From: an uncultured Coriobacteriaceae bacterium
GTDB lineage: Bacteria > Actinomycetota > Coriobacteriia > Coriobacteriales > Atopobiaceae
Assembly: GCA_902777325.1 (NCBI GenBank)
Contig: CACYTH010000026.1
Span: 1-33,971 of the forward strand
DNA: 33,971 bases
Direction of reading: 5' to 3'
Every line of letters starts with the position of its first letter. The first letter of the stretch is position 1. The translations under genes were made by a program, and so were the position numbers. Under the pieces are notes generated by a model. It saw nothing but the letters and a program-made list of their open reading frames with translations. It was not told where the DNA came from and did no database searches. Shown here one piece after another: positions 1-8,553 of this stretch.

Positions 1-62
1 CAGGGGACGTGCCTGGTGTCCCACTTCCCCATCGGAAAGTGGGACACCAGGCACGTCCCCTG
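1..62. repeat. Long near-perfect palindrome (REP-like), cut by the window edge
   Basis: Bases 1-28 are repeated in inverted orientation at 34-62 with one extra A, giving a hairpin stem of about 28 bp around a 5-base loop. The core words GGACGTGCCTGGTGTCCCAC and their complement recur at 6150-6270, and a shorter piece lies near 8539-8553. This is a dispersed intergenic palindrome family. It may act as a bidirectional terminator or be a REP/MITE-like element; no protein is encoded. Confidence 0.8.
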
Positions 63-259
63 TCCCACCCCGTCCCACGCAGCCCCTCCCGGCCCGCAGC
101 CCCACGCAGCCCCGCAGCCAGCCGCGCCTCGTATTTCGCGCCCGTCCCCTTTCCCGTCCAATGCTGAGACAAAGGCCCATTATTGGCGTATAAACTAATG
201 ACTGGCAATGATGTGCGCACCGAACGAGGACGATGCGCGCAGGGAACAAGGAGGCCATC

Positions 260-547
260 ATGGGCGATGACAAGAAGATGAGGGAACTTCAGGACATGGC
301 GGACGCCGAGGGTGTCGAGCTCACCGACGACCAGCTTGATAGCGTTGCTGGTGGCTTTATCTACCACGACGAGGGCGATGCAGCTGCTCGTCGTCGCGAG
401 GCCTATTATGTGGTGGACGATCATGACAACGTTGTCATGAGGCTCGACACCCTGGCAAAGGCCGAGCACTGGGCCGCCAACCTGCGGACCAACTCCAAGC
501 TTCTCACGGCCGAGGAGTTCGAGCGCATTCGCAGGAAGCACAAGTAG
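260..547 (+). CDS. Orphan double-glycine leader peptide (Nif11/bacteriocin-type leader)
   Basis: A 95-residue protein. The start at 260 is chosen because AAGGAGG lies just upstream; an in-frame start at 233 has no such site. Residues 1-32 look like a RiPP or bacteriocin leader ending in LTDDQLDSVAGG, the acidic-hydrophobic double-glycine motif also seen in the precursors at 28-34 kb. The 63 residues after GG are charged (HDEGDAAARRR, then a helical Lys/Arg-rich end) with no Cys, and do not resemble the C-Y-x-x-GG cores of the distal cluster. No modification enzyme is adjacent. It could be a secreted peptide matured elsewhere or a small protein that keeps a relic leader. The leader is visible in the sequence; any function is inferred. 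Confidence 0.7.
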   Translation: MGDDKKMRELQDMADAEGVELTDDQLDSVAGGFIYHDEGDAAARRREAYYVVDDHDNVVMRLDTLAKAEHWAANLRTNSKLLTAEEFERIRRKHK

Positions 548-601
548 CACATAGAGCGCGGCGCCTCAACTGCGACTCCGCGTGCGACAAGAGATGATAA
601 G

Positions 602-631
602 AGAAGCGGCCCCCTGTGAGAGGCCGCTTCT
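602..631. terminator. Hairpin terminator after the orphan leader-peptide gene
   Basis: The perfect 10-bp inverted repeat AGAAGCGGCC (602-611) / GGCCGCTTCT (622-631) is followed by TGCTTT. A second imperfect hairpin (about 654-690, GCCGTGGACC / GGCCCACGGC) lies next to it and could end the convergent lipoprotein gene. Confidence 0.65.
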
Positions 632-697
632 TGCTTTGGGAGAGGGTAGAGGCGCCGTGGACCTTTCGCTTACGGTTGGCCCACGGCTCTTTATTAC

Positions 698-2563
698 TTA
701 GTCCTGGCTGGTCTCCTCGGCAGTCTGCTCAGTTCCCTGCTCGGCATCAGCCTGAGTCGCGTCCTCGGCGGCCTCGGGCCTGCTCACAAGCTGGATGTCC
801 TTGAGCAGCATGCTCGTGTTGCCGTACTCGACCTTGACGACATCACCCTTCATGGGGATGTAGCCAGCGGCGATCTTGGTGTCGTCGTCGTACTTGAGCG
901 TGATCTTCTTGCCGTCCTTCAGCTCGATCTCGATCGTCTTCTCCTTCTCGTCACCTGCGACGATGGTTCCCTGGCCGCTGATGCCCAGGTCAGGGTTGGT
1001 CTGCGCGGCCTGCTCCTCGGTGGCGTTCTCGGAGTCGCCGGTTGCCTCGGGATCGGTGGTCGTCTCGGCCTCGGTCTGCGTTGCGTTCTCGTCCTCGGTG
1101 GGCTCGACGTTCTCGGGCTCCGGCTCGGGCTCCACGACGTCAGGCTCCGGCTCGGGCTCGGGGGCGGAAGTCTCCGGCTCGGTGTCCTCTGCCTGCTCCT
1201 TGGCCTGAGCTTCCGCCTCGGCCTCCGCCTTGGCCTTTGCCTCAGCCTCGGCCTGGGCTTCGGCCTCCGCCTTGGCCTTTGCTTCGGCCTCAGCTTCAGC
1301 CTTTGCCTTCTCCTCGGCCTCTATCTCTGCCTTGGCCTTTGCCTCGGCCTCCGCCTTAGCGAGCGCCTCGGCGTCCGCCTGCGCCTTTGCCTCCTCGGCC
1401 TTCTTGTCGTCGGTCTTCTTGGCGTCCTGCTTCTTGGACTCCTCGGCCTTCTTGTCATCCGTCTTCTTGGGGCTCTCGGCCTTCTTGGCGTTTGCCTGCT
1501 TGGCCTGCTCCTTCTTCGCATCGGCCTTGCTCGTCTCCTTGGCGTCCTTGACGCAGTAGATGATGCTGGCCTGCGGCTTGTTGTTCAGATCGCCGGTGTA
1601 GGTGATCTCGGCCTTGTAGCCCTTGGCAGGCTTCTCGCCCGTGAGCTTGGTGGTCTTGCCGATGGAGAACACGTACTTTGCCTTGCCCGTGTCGAGGGTG
1701 ACGGAGCTGTCGTCCGCGCTCGAGATGGTGCCGTTGATGGTGTACGCGCGGTTTTGGTTGGTCTTCACGACCTTGATGCTGATGGCGTTGGGCTGGTCGC
1801 CGATCTTGCCCTCGAAGGTGACGTCAATCTGGTCGCCGACGCTGAGCTTGGTGGCGGCGCCGGAAATCGTCGTCTTGTCGGTGATGCCAAAGCGATACGC
1901 GTGGGCGGAGTCGATGCCAACCAGCACGGTGTTGCCGGAGATCTCGGAGACCACGCCGTGCACCGTGCTCGTGGTGGGCAGCTCGACCTCCTTGACCACG
2001 GCGACCACGTTGGCATACGGATACTCGCTGAGGTCGCCCAGGTAGGTGAGCTCGATCTCGTCACCGCGGGTCAGGTCGCCCACGATGTAGGACTCCTCGT
2101 CTATCTGGAAGGTAACGGAGAGGCCCTTGTTAACCAGGGTGATGTAGTCATCGCCCGAGTCTACGAGCACGCCGGCGTACTCCAGCGGATCGTCCATGTG
2201 CTCGATGAGGTCAATCTCGTCGGCGTACTTGACGTCGTCATTGACGTGGTAAGTGACCGACACGATGTCGTCCAGATACATCTGGCCCTCTTCGCCAGCC
2301 TTGTACAGGGTGTTGTCGTTGGTGACAAACTCGACGTCACCCTCCTCGCCCGCGATGACGACATGCTGGTCGTATGCGGTAAGCAGGGTTCCCTCGTACA
2401 CGCTGGTCTCGGCGTCCTCTGACGCGACCTTGGTGGTGCTCGTCTCGGCCTCGGTCTGCGTGTTGGCAGCCTCGTCCTGCTTCTTTGCACCGCATGCGCC
2501 AAGTGAGACGGCAATCGTCATTGCAAGGGCGATTGAAAACAGGTTGCGGAGCTTTTTATCCAT
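698..2563 (-). CDS. Large lipoprotein with repeated beta domains and an Ala/Glu/Lys-rich spacer
   Basis: A 621-residue exported protein. Residues 1-24 form a lipoprotein signal peptide (MDKK, a hydrophobic stretch, lipobox LGAC with Cys24). Residues of about 55-345 contain roughly four similar beta-rich units of about 70 residues (patterns such as GDEIELTYLGDL, GDQIDVTFEGKI, YKAEITYTGDL), like DUF5666-type OB/beta repeats. Residues of about 345-480 are a low-complexity Lys/Ala/Glu region (AEAEAKAKAEAE) likely to form a long helix or coiled coil. A Pro-Glu-rich stretch follows, then one more beta unit (about 545-600). The likely role is a surface-anchored protein with a wall-spanning stalk; the substrate is unknown. 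It stands alone, convergent with the gene at 260-547. Confidence 0.8.
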   Translation of the reverse strand: MDKKLRNLFSIALAMTIAVSLGACGAKKQDEAANTQTEAETSTTKVASEDAETSVYEGTLLTAYDQHVVIAGEEGDVEFVTNDNTLYKAGEEGQMYLDDIVSVTYHVNDDVKYADEIDLIEHMDDPLEYAGVLVDSGDDYITLVNKGLSVTFQIDEESYIVGDLTRGDEIELTYLGDLSEYPYANVVAVVKEVELPTTSTVHGVVSEISGNTVLVGIDSAHAYRFGITDKTTISGAATKLSVGDQIDVTFEGKIGDQPNAISIKVVKTNQNRAYTINGTISSADDSSVTLDTGKAKYVFSIGKTTKLTGEKPAKGYKAEITYTGDLNNKPQASIIYCVKDAKETSKADAKKEQAKQANAKKAESPKKTDDKKAEESKKQDAKKTDDKKAEEAKAQADAEALAKAEAEAKAKAEIEAEEKAKAEAEAEAKAKAEAEAQAEAEAKAKAEAEAEAQAKEQAEDTEPETSAPEPEPEPDVVEPEPEPENVEPTEDENATQTEAETTTDPEATGDSENATEEQAAQTNPDLGISGQGTIVAGDEKEKTIEIELKDGKKITLKYDDDTKIAAGYIPMKGDVVKVEYGNTSMLLKDIQLVSRPEAAEDATQADAEQGTEQTAEETSQD

Positions 2564-2808
2564 GGCACATCCTTTCCCTCAAGCCACATGCATCTCTAAG
2601 ACCGTGTTGCCCGTGACGGACCGAGAGTGACTCCAGTGGCATCTTATGCATAACTGTATCTACGATTGCGCGTCCGATGCTTCAGAAAGCCGAACTCGCC
2701 TTACGCGGTTGGGCAAACGGCCGAGAAGGCCGGCTCCTTGCCGCAACGGCCAGGGCACGGCGCGCGTCTCTTGCTACACTGTGCTCAAATGCGGATGGAG
2801 GGAGTCCC

Positions 2809-3492
2809 ATGGAGCTCTTTGCAAGCCTTCGGACGTTCAGCTTTGGCGCGGTCGCCCTGCGGCTGCTTGGGGCGGTGCTCTGCGGGGCAATGGTCGGTCT
2901 CGACCGCGAGATGCGCAACAAGCGCGCCGGTCTTAAGACGCACGTGCTGGTGTGCCTGGGTGCGGCCCTATGCATGATCGTGTCGGAGTGCGTCATTCTG
3001 GGGCGCGAGGACGTGACCACCGATGCGACCCGCGTTGCCGCAAACGTGGTCACCGGCGTGGGCTTCCTCTGTGCGGCGACCCTCATCAACAGGGGAAACG
3101 GCTCCCTGCATGGGCTCACCACCGCGGCGGGCCTGTGGACCACGGCGATCATCGGCCTTGCCTGCGGGTCTGGCTGGCTCGAGGTGGGGCTTCTGGTGTC
3201 GGCCATCGTCCTGGTCGTGTTTGCCGTGCTTGGCCGCGTTGACGCGCAGATCGACCGCATCTCGCGCGGCTTCGACCTCTACGCGGAGCTGGCGGACTAC
3301 GAGGAGGTGCCGCGCCTGCTCGAGGCACTGCACGAGCATAACGTGCACTTCAGCGGACTTCAGGTGACCAAGAGTCCCGTGGGGTCCACCATCGTCCAGC
3401 TCTCCGCCACCACGCCGCACCTGGGCGAGAAGGAGCCGCTGGCGGAGAGCCTCCGCGCGCTAGGCTGCGTCCGCTACCTGGAGATGTTCTAG
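2809..3492 (+). CDS. MgtC/SapB family membrane protein
   Basis: A 227-residue inner-membrane protein. The start at 2809 has GGAGGGA about 6 bases upstream; the open frame runs further 5' but without a good site. The N-terminal 140 residues hold the family pattern: a hydrophobic segment, GAMVGLDREMRNKRAGLKTH, a second helix, then VVTGVGFL and LHGLTTAAGLWTTAIIGLA. The C-terminal 75 residues are an ACT-like soluble domain. MgtC-family proteins are linked to magnesium limitation and membrane-potential or ATP homeostasis, sometimes by inhibiting the F-ATPase. Which of these applies cannot be told from sequence. The stop lies 5 bases from the end of the convergent helicase gene. Confidence 0.88.
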   Translation: MELFASLRTFSFGAVALRLLGAVLCGAMVGLDREMRNKRAGLKTHVLVCLGAALCMIVSECVILGREDVTTDATRVAANVVTGVGFLCAATLINRGNGSLHGLTTAAGLWTTAIIGLACGSGWLEVGLLVSAIVLVVFAVLGRVDAQIDRISRGFDLYAELADYEEVPRLLEALHEHNVHFSGLQVTKSPVGSTIVQLSATTPHLGEKEPLAESLRALGCVRYLEMF

Positions 3493-3497
3493 CGACG

Positions 3498-6068
3498 TCA
3501 GCGCGTCTTGGCGAGAAGGCTCGGCAGGGTCTCCAGCGTGCACGTCTGCACCTGACGCCACTCCTTTGGGAGGGCTTGTCTCAGCTCGTCCTCCAGAAAG
3601 CGGTCGTCCAACAGGAGCACCACGCCGTGGTCCTTCTCGGTGCGGATGAGGCGTCCCGCGGCCTGCAACACCTTGTTGAGCCCCGGATAGGTGTAGGCAT
3701 AGGCAAAGCCACGGCCCATCTTGGCGTCGAAGTAGTCCCTGATGACCTCGCGCTCGGCGGTTGCCCGCGGCATGCCCGTGCCCACTACCACGACGCCCAC
3801 AAGCGACTCGCCCGGGAGGTCGATACTCTCGCCAAAGATGCCACCCAGCACGCAGAGTCCGATGAGGCTCGAGCCCGCGTTGCGCTTCTCGCGGAACCTC
3901 GCGACAAAGTCTTCGCGCTCGTTCTCGCGCATGCCAGGGCGCTGCCGCAAAACCGTGAAGCTGGCACCCACGCGGGACTCCAGGGGCTTCGAGACCTCCT
4001 CCAACATGGCGTATGAGGGGAGAAAGGCGAGGTAGTTGCCGGGGCGTGCCTGCGTGAGAGACGTCAGGTACGAGACGACGCGGGCATAGAGCTCCGGTCC
4101 GCGTTGCGAGAAGCGCGCGCTGACGTCAGAGCCAACCAGGACCTGCTGGTGGCGATAGTCAAAGCCGGACTGAACGTAGAGCGTGGCATCCTCGTCTCGC
4201 GCCGCAAGAAGCCTCTGGTGGTAGTCCATGGGCAGGAGCGTCCCGGAGAAAAAGACGGCTGCCCTTGCCTGCCCCAGCCGCTCATCCAGGTCGTGGTGGG
4301 GGTCCACGCAGTAGACCTTGAGCCTGCGGCCGCCTCTTGCCGCCTTGCCAAGAAACGTGACGTAGCCGGCTCCTTCCGCGCTGCGCTGCAGGGCTCCGAG
4401 ATAGGCGCGGACCTTGAAGCTCGTGTCACGGAGCGCGAGAAGGGCCTCGATCGTCGCGGCACTTGGCCCGCCTGCGTCTGGGTTGCTTGCGGTGGGGGAG
4501 AGCTGCTCGAGGGCGGCGTCGATGCCCTCGACCAGTGCCGCAAGGGAGCTCTCAAACGCATCGCTCGTACGTATTGCCTGGTAGAGTGGCTTGCGCCACT
4601 GCGCCTTGGAGCTGCTGCCCGAGCCCTCCTCCAGGGCCTTGTCCCAGGTGGGAAAGGCGGAGACTGCGGTGCGTAGGGCCATCGCGAGCTCGGGCAGCAG
4701 GCCCTGCGCGCGCAGGAGCCGCTCTGTCTCTGCGAGGTCTGTCACGGCGAGCTCGGCGCTGTACATCTCGCGCATGCGTTCCACCAGGTTGTGGGCCTCG
4801 TCCACGAGAAAGACGGTGTCACCCGAGCCCGGCTCGTCCTCAAGGCCCATGAGGCTGGCCGACGGGGCAAACGCATAGTGGTAGTCGCAGACGATGACGT
4901 CAGCCCAACGTGCCACGTCGCGCTGGAGCTCGTAGGGGCAGACGTGATGGCGCGCGGCCACCTGACCGATGCTGCCTGCGTCGAGCACGTCGTGCGTGGA
5001 AATCGCCTCGTAGAGGGCCTTGTTGACCTTGTCGTAATGGCCGCGGGCAAGCGGGCACTCGATGGGGTTGCAGAGCGAGCTCAAGGGACGCGAGCGCATC
5101 TGCGCAGCACGTGCGTTGGTGCGGACGGGGCAGATCTTGTCGCGTGCCGTCATCACCAGGACGTTGGCGGCAAAGTCCTGCCTGCTCAGGAGCTCGATGC
5201 CCTCGAGGACGGGACCGCGCGTCATGGTCTTTGCGGTGAGAAAGCAGACGCGCGCGACCTCGCCCGAGCCCATGGCCTTGAGCGCGGGAAAGAGGGTCGC
5301 CATGGTCTTGCCGGAGCCGGTTGGTGCCTGCACGTAGAGGCGTTTGCCCTCGTGGATGGCGGAGGCGACGCCGTCGGCTATCTCTTGCTGGCCGCGCCGG
5401 GGCGCAAAGGGGAATGCGAGCGCCGAGAGGGACTTCTCGCGGCGCTTGTCGTGACTGACGCGCCAGGAAGCCCAGCGCTGGGCTGCCTCGAGAAGCGAGA
5501 AAAAGCGGGCTTCGATCGTGGGCATGTCGTAGGTGTGCTCGATCTGGCGCACCTCGCCGGTGGTCATGCTCGCATACGTGAGCCTGACCACGACCTGCCT
5601 CCCAAAGCTGGTCGCGAGCGCCGAGGGCCCCAGCTTGCTACGGAGGTACAGGTAGGCATAGCAGAGCGCCTGCGCCTCGTGGACAGGGACAGGCTCGCCT
5701 ATGGCGGAGACGTCGCGCATCACGCCCTTGATCTCGTCGATGACGAGGGGTCGCTTGCCATCGTCGATGATGCCGTCGGCCCTTCCCTCCACGCGCAGGA
5801 AGAAGCCCTCCTGGCTGGCCACGGCATCCTCGCGGATGTCGAGACGTGCGGCGTGTGGGTTGAAGGACCCGCTCGGAAAGAAGATGGAGCCTGCGAGCGA
5901 CGCCTCTGCCTGGTAGGAATCGCCGCCTTCCGCCTGCAGCATCCGGTGGATTTCGCTTCCGGCCTGCATGACCTCGATGCCACCGCGTCCGTCTCTGTCG
6001 GCGTCGATGTCTCCCGAGCGAAGGAGAAACTCGACGAGCCTGCGCACGGAAATCCGCAGTGTCAGCAT
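3498..6068 (-). CDS. DinG/XPD-like ATP-dependent DNA helicase with N-terminal PD-(D/E)XK-like domain
   Basis: An 856-residue superfamily 2 helicase. The start at 6068 is preceded by GAGGAGGAG; a longer frame to 6278 only translates the intergenic palindrome. Residues of about 90-116 show GRADGII...LVIDEIKG, the D...ExK pattern of Cas4/RecB-type nucleases. Walker A is APTGSGKT (about 248-255). Four cysteines (about C313, C333, C338, C377) between motifs Ia and II match the iron-sulfur cluster of XPD/DinG helicases. The DEAH box is VDEAHN (about 422). Motif VI is QAAGRLIRTEKD near residue 810. The likely role is iron-sulfur-dependent 5'-3' DNA unwinding in repair or replication restart. Nuclease activity is inferred from the motif only. 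It has no operon partner. Confidence 0.92.
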   Translation of the reverse strand: MLTLRISVRRLVEFLLRSGDIDADRDGRGGIEVMQAGSEIHRMLQAEGGDSYQAEASLAGSIFFPSGSFNPHAARLDIREDAVASQEGFFLRVEGRADGIIDDGKRPLVIDEIKGVMRDVSAIGEPVPVHEAQALCYAYLYLRSKLGPSALATSFGRQVVVRLTYASMTTGEVRQIEHTYDMPTIEARFFSLLEAAQRWASWRVSHDKRREKSLSALAFPFAPRRGQQEIADGVASAIHEGKRLYVQAPTGSGKTMATLFPALKAMGSGEVARVCFLTAKTMTRGPVLEGIELLSRQDFAANVLVMTARDKICPVRTNARAAQMRSRPLSSLCNPIECPLARGHYDKVNKALYEAISTHDVLDAGSIGQVAARHHVCPYELQRDVARWADVIVCDYHYAFAPSASLMGLEDEPGSGDTVFLVDEAHNLVERMREMYSAELAVTDLAETERLLRAQGLLPELAMALRTAVSAFPTWDKALEEGSGSSSKAQWRKPLYQAIRTSDAFESSLAALVEGIDAALEQLSPTASNPDAGGPSAATIEALLALRDTSFKVRAYLGALQRSAEGAGYVTFLGKAARGGRRLKVYCVDPHHDLDERLGQARAAVFFSGTLLPMDYHQRLLAARDEDATLYVQSGFDYRHQQVLVGSDVSARFSQRGPELYARVVSYLTSLTQARPGNYLAFLPSYAMLEEVSKPLESRVGASFTVLRQRPGMRENEREDFVARFREKRNAGSSLIGLCVLGGIFGESIDLPGESLVGVVVVGTGMPRATAEREVIRDYFDAKMGRGFAYAYTYPGLNKVLQAAGRLIRTEKDHGVVLLLDDRFLEDELRQALPKEWRQVQTCTLETLPSLLAKTR

Positions 6069-6130
6069 CTCTCCTCCTCGCGCTCGAATGGTCACCCAAG
6101 CCATGGTACCCGAGGAAACTCGGATTGGGT

Positions 6131-6290
6131 CGGGACGGGGTGTGACGGGGTGGGACAGGGGACGTGCCTGGTGTCCCACTTCCCGCACCTGCTGGGATGA
6201 GGTGGGACACCATGCACGTCCCCTGTCCCAGGTGCGGGAAGTGGGACACCAGGCACGTCCCCTGTCCCACCCCGTCACACCCCGTCACAC
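6131..6290. repeat. Nested palindromic repeat between helicase and ATPase genes
   Basis: The arms GTGGGACAGGGGACGTGCC (from 6150) and its complement (ending 6270) flank a second inner inverted pair built on GGTGGGACACCATGCACGTC. The outer flanks GACGGGGTGTGACGGGG and CCCCGTCACACCCCGTCACA extend the symmetry on both sides, so the whole block is a compound hairpin. It shares its core with the palindrome at 1-62, which marks it as a dispersed family member. Confidence 0.8.
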
Positions 6291-6298
6291 ACTACTGT

Positions 6299-6377
6299 AA
6301 AAAAGTGTACCCTTCTCGCCAACTATTCGGGCTCTCCAAACAAGAGTCCGAATATCCTTGGTAAAAGGCATACTTTT
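6299..6377. repeat. 79-bp palindromic repeat, copy 1, upstream of the ATPase gene
   Basis: It begins AAAAAAGTGTACCCTTC and ends in a diverged inverted copy (AAAGGCATACTTTT). The centre holds ATTCGGGCTCT...AGAGTCCGAAT, so it can fold into a long two-part hairpin. It is nearly identical to 7108-7186; differences are concentrated in the right arm. It ends about 16 bases before the ATPase start codon, just before its ribosome binding site. It could be a shared operator or RNA structure, or a small MITE-like insertion with terminal inverted repeats. Confidence 0.8.
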
Positions 6378-6392
6378 GAGTGAGGAGACGAC

Positions 6393-7088
6393 ATGCTTGC
6401 CTCGCGGTTCATACGAGGCCTCACGATCGACTGGCAGACGATCCCCGCAGGCTCCTACCTGCGCGGTATCCTCCCGCTCACGCGCCTTGAGTCTCTGGAG
6501 CTCACGCATGACGTGACCATCTTTGCGGGGGAGAACGGCACCGGCAAGTCCACCCTGATCGAGGCGATTGCCGTGGCTGCAGGATTCAACCGCGAGGGCG
6601 GCACGCTCAACTTCATGCACAGCAGCTACGACGACGTGTCCGAGCTGCACGAAGCCCTTACCCTCGTGCGCGGGTTCTCGCGACCGCGCTGGGGACAGTA
6701 CCTGCGCGCCGAGACCCTCTACAACGCGGCGACGCTCGTGAACACCGAGTACGCGGGCGGTTACGTGTCGCTGCCCGACCTGCACGCGCAGTCACATGGC
6801 GAGAGCTTCCTCTCCTTCCTGCGGTACGCGCCAAGCCATAGCCTCTTCATCCTCGACGAGCCCGAGGCGGCGCTCTCGCCGCGCAGACAGCTCGAGCTCT
6901 CGGAGCTCATCGAGAAGTGCGTCGCGGAGGGCTCGCAGTTCATCGTGGCTACCCACTCGCCGATCGTCCTGGGGACGGCGGAAGCGCAGATCCTCTCGTT
7001 TGACGGCGGCTATGTCCACGAAGTCGAGTGGCGCGAGACCGACGCGGTGCGCGTCATGAGGGACTACCTTGCGGAGAGGCTCGGGTAG
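6393..7088 (+). CDS. Small AAA/ABC-type ATPase (COG3910-like)
   Basis: A 231-residue soluble ATPase. It has Walker A GENGTGKST (about residues 47-55), a degenerate signature HAQSHGESF (about 130), Walker B LFILDEPEAAL (about 150) and an H-loop ATHSP (about 188). This is the layout of compact predicted ATPases related to RecF/SMC/OLD heads and ABC proteins, without transmembrane segments or a long coiled coil. The start follows TGAGGAG. It sits alone between two copies of a 79-bp palindromic repeat, which may control it or mark past mobility. The substrate or partner cannot be deduced. Confidence 0.85.
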   Translation: MLASRFIRGLTIDWQTIPAGSYLRGILPLTRLESLELTHDVTIFAGENGTGKSTLIEAIAVAAGFNREGGTLNFMHSSYDDVSELHEALTLVRGFSRPRWGQYLRAETLYNAATLVNTEYAGGYVSLPDLHAQSHGESFLSFLRYAPSHSLFILDEPEAALSPRRQLELSELIEKCVAEGSQFIVATHSPIVLGTAEAQILSFDGGYVHEVEWRETDAVRVMRDYLAERLG

Positions 7089-7107
7089 CGCGCTCAGCTC
7101 GCTCAGC

Positions 7108-7186
7108 AAAAAAGTGTACCCTTCTCGCCAACGATTCGGGCTCTCCAAACAAGAGTCCGAATAACCGTTGTAAAGGGTACGCTTTT
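7108..7186. repeat. 79-bp palindromic repeat, copy 2
   Basis: A second copy of the element at 6299-6377, in the same orientation, 19 bases after the ATPase stop codon and about 100 bases before the HEXXH protein gene. Its right arm (GTTGTAAAGGGTACGCTTTT) pairs better with the left arm (AAAAAAGTGTACCCTT) than in copy 1. Confidence 0.8.
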
Positions 7187-7289
7187 GCGCTGGGGAGACG
7201 GCTGCCGCTTTGGCCTATCATGTATCCGGGGGTCGCGCCGGGCTCATGCGAGGCCCCCGTCTGACCAAGGGCTCTAGAGGGGAAGGGCC

Positions 7290-8177
7290 ATGGACGCATC
7301 TGCAGAGACGCGAGTGATGGGGCGCGACGCCCTGATGGCGCTGGCCAAGCGCTTTCCGCAGCTGTATGTGGCTCCGGCGGAGGACGCGCAGGAGCGGCAT
7401 AGGCTGGCGAGCGGGCGTGGCATTGCTCCGGCGGACGCGTCGCTCGACCACTTTGCCGGCAGCCCCAACGACGAGCTTCGCGTGGTAGAGACGCCGGCTG
7501 GCCCCGTCGAGGTGCTGTTCCTTGAGAACCGTGCGGACTTCGAGACGTTTCTGCAGATAGTCGGGCACAAGGCGCAGCCGGTGCCCATCGCCCGCACGGT
7601 GGGCGCCATCACCTACCGTGGCCTTCCCGACTGGGAGAAGGTCGCAGAGGCGCGCACGGCATACGTGGCCGCAGGCGGGGACGACTGGCCGGCCGAGTTT
7701 GGGCGTCTCGCCAGGCGGCCGGGAGCGTTCCGCGCGGAGCTCATCGTCATATCCGAGGGCCCATACAGCAACGTGCCCGCCGGAGAGACCCCCTTTGACC
7801 AGGGAGAATGGCTGCACGTGTCGCGCGAGGTGCGGCTGCATCACGAGTGCGCGCACGTCGTCTGCAGACGCCTGCTGCCCGACGACATCCTGCCCGTGTG
7901 GGATGAGATAACTGCCGACGTGGTGGGGTTGATCTGCGCCACGGGGGAGTATGACCCCGCGCTTGCCGCCCGCTTCTTGGGGGTCACGGCACAGGGCTTT
8001 GCCGGTGGTCGCCTGGCCGAATACCTGGACGAGGAGCAGAAGGATCGCATCGACGACGTCGCGGTGGAGGTGCACGGGGCCTGCGAGCGCATCGGCCAGC
8101 TGTGCGGACCTGCCGAGGCCGCCTCGCCGTTCGAGTTCCTGCTGATCCTGAAGAAGGCCCCGCTTATCGCCTACTAG
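7290..8177 (+). CDS. Protein of unknown function with an HEXXH zinc-metallopeptidase-like motif
   Basis: A 295-residue soluble protein preceded by GAGGGGAAGG. I do not recognise the family. Residues of about 183-188 read HHECAH, giving HExxH, the zinc-binding and catalytic signature of many metallopeptidases. About 20 residues on, DEITADVVGL offers acidic residues suitable as a third ligand, as in gluzincins. There is no signal peptide or membrane segment, so the protein should be cytoplasmic. The neighbours (an ATPase and a Cys-rich redox protein) give no pathway. The motif is seen; enzyme activity is inferred. Confidence 0.7.
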   Translation: MDASAETRVMGRDALMALAKRFPQLYVAPAEDAQERHRLASGRGIAPADASLDHFAGSPNDELRVVETPAGPVEVLFLENRADFETFLQIVGHKAQPVPIARTVGAITYRGLPDWEKVAEARTAYVAAGGDDWPAEFGRLARRPGAFRAELIVISEGPYSNVPAGETPFDQGEWLHVSREVRLHHECAHVVCRRLLPDDILPVWDEITADVVGLICATGEYDPALAARFLGVTAQGFAGGRLAEYLDEEQKDRIDDVAVEVHGACERIGQLCGPAEAASPFEFLLILKKAPLIAY

Positions 8178-8221
8178 GCGCAGCCAACAGTGCCTGATGC
8201 TGCCGACGGAAACACTGATAA

Positions 8222-8512
8222 GCGCTGAGTTTTGGCATCGAGCGGCCAGCTGCCGTGCGCGCCAAGTTCAGCGAGGGCGCCGGTGCGCAGGTCATGGGGC
8301 TTTTGCAGGATTGGGGTTCAGCAGACGACCGTTGGCGGCTGGCGGCGGAGGCGGCGTTTGCCCGTGCGATTCCCGTTGAGCTGGATGATGGGGAGACTGG
8401 GAGCTTCGCGTTTACGCTCATGCCCCAGTGGGCAAAGGCGCGCTGGATGGATGGCGTTTTGCAGCCGTCCAAGCTCTATCACTACGCTCACGCCGGCCTT
8501 CTCGGGGGATGA
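8222..8512 (+). pseudogene. Probable gene remnant (C-terminal piece, no convincing start)
   Basis: An open frame from just after a TAA at 8219-8221 to a stop at 8510-8512 reads like protein (GLLQDWGSADDRWRLAAEAA, then FAFTLMPQWAKARWMDGVL). It has only a GTG at 8255 with no ribosome binding site and starts as though mid-domain. It may be the surviving end of a larger gene. The family is not recognised; a short real gene starting at 8255 is possible. Confidence 0.35.
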
Positions 8513-8553
8513 GCCCGGCAAGCCCGCATGAATGACGGGCCGTGCCTGGTGTC

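Noticed and set aside
16..198. Pro/Ala-rich 60-codon ORF at the left edge
   Set aside because: It translates the palindrome arm and C-rich DNA; no ribosome binding site.
4791..6200. Long plus-strand open frame (469 codons) opposite the helicase gene
   Set aside because: It mirrors the codon-position GC bias of the helicase, has no domain signature and no ribosome binding site.
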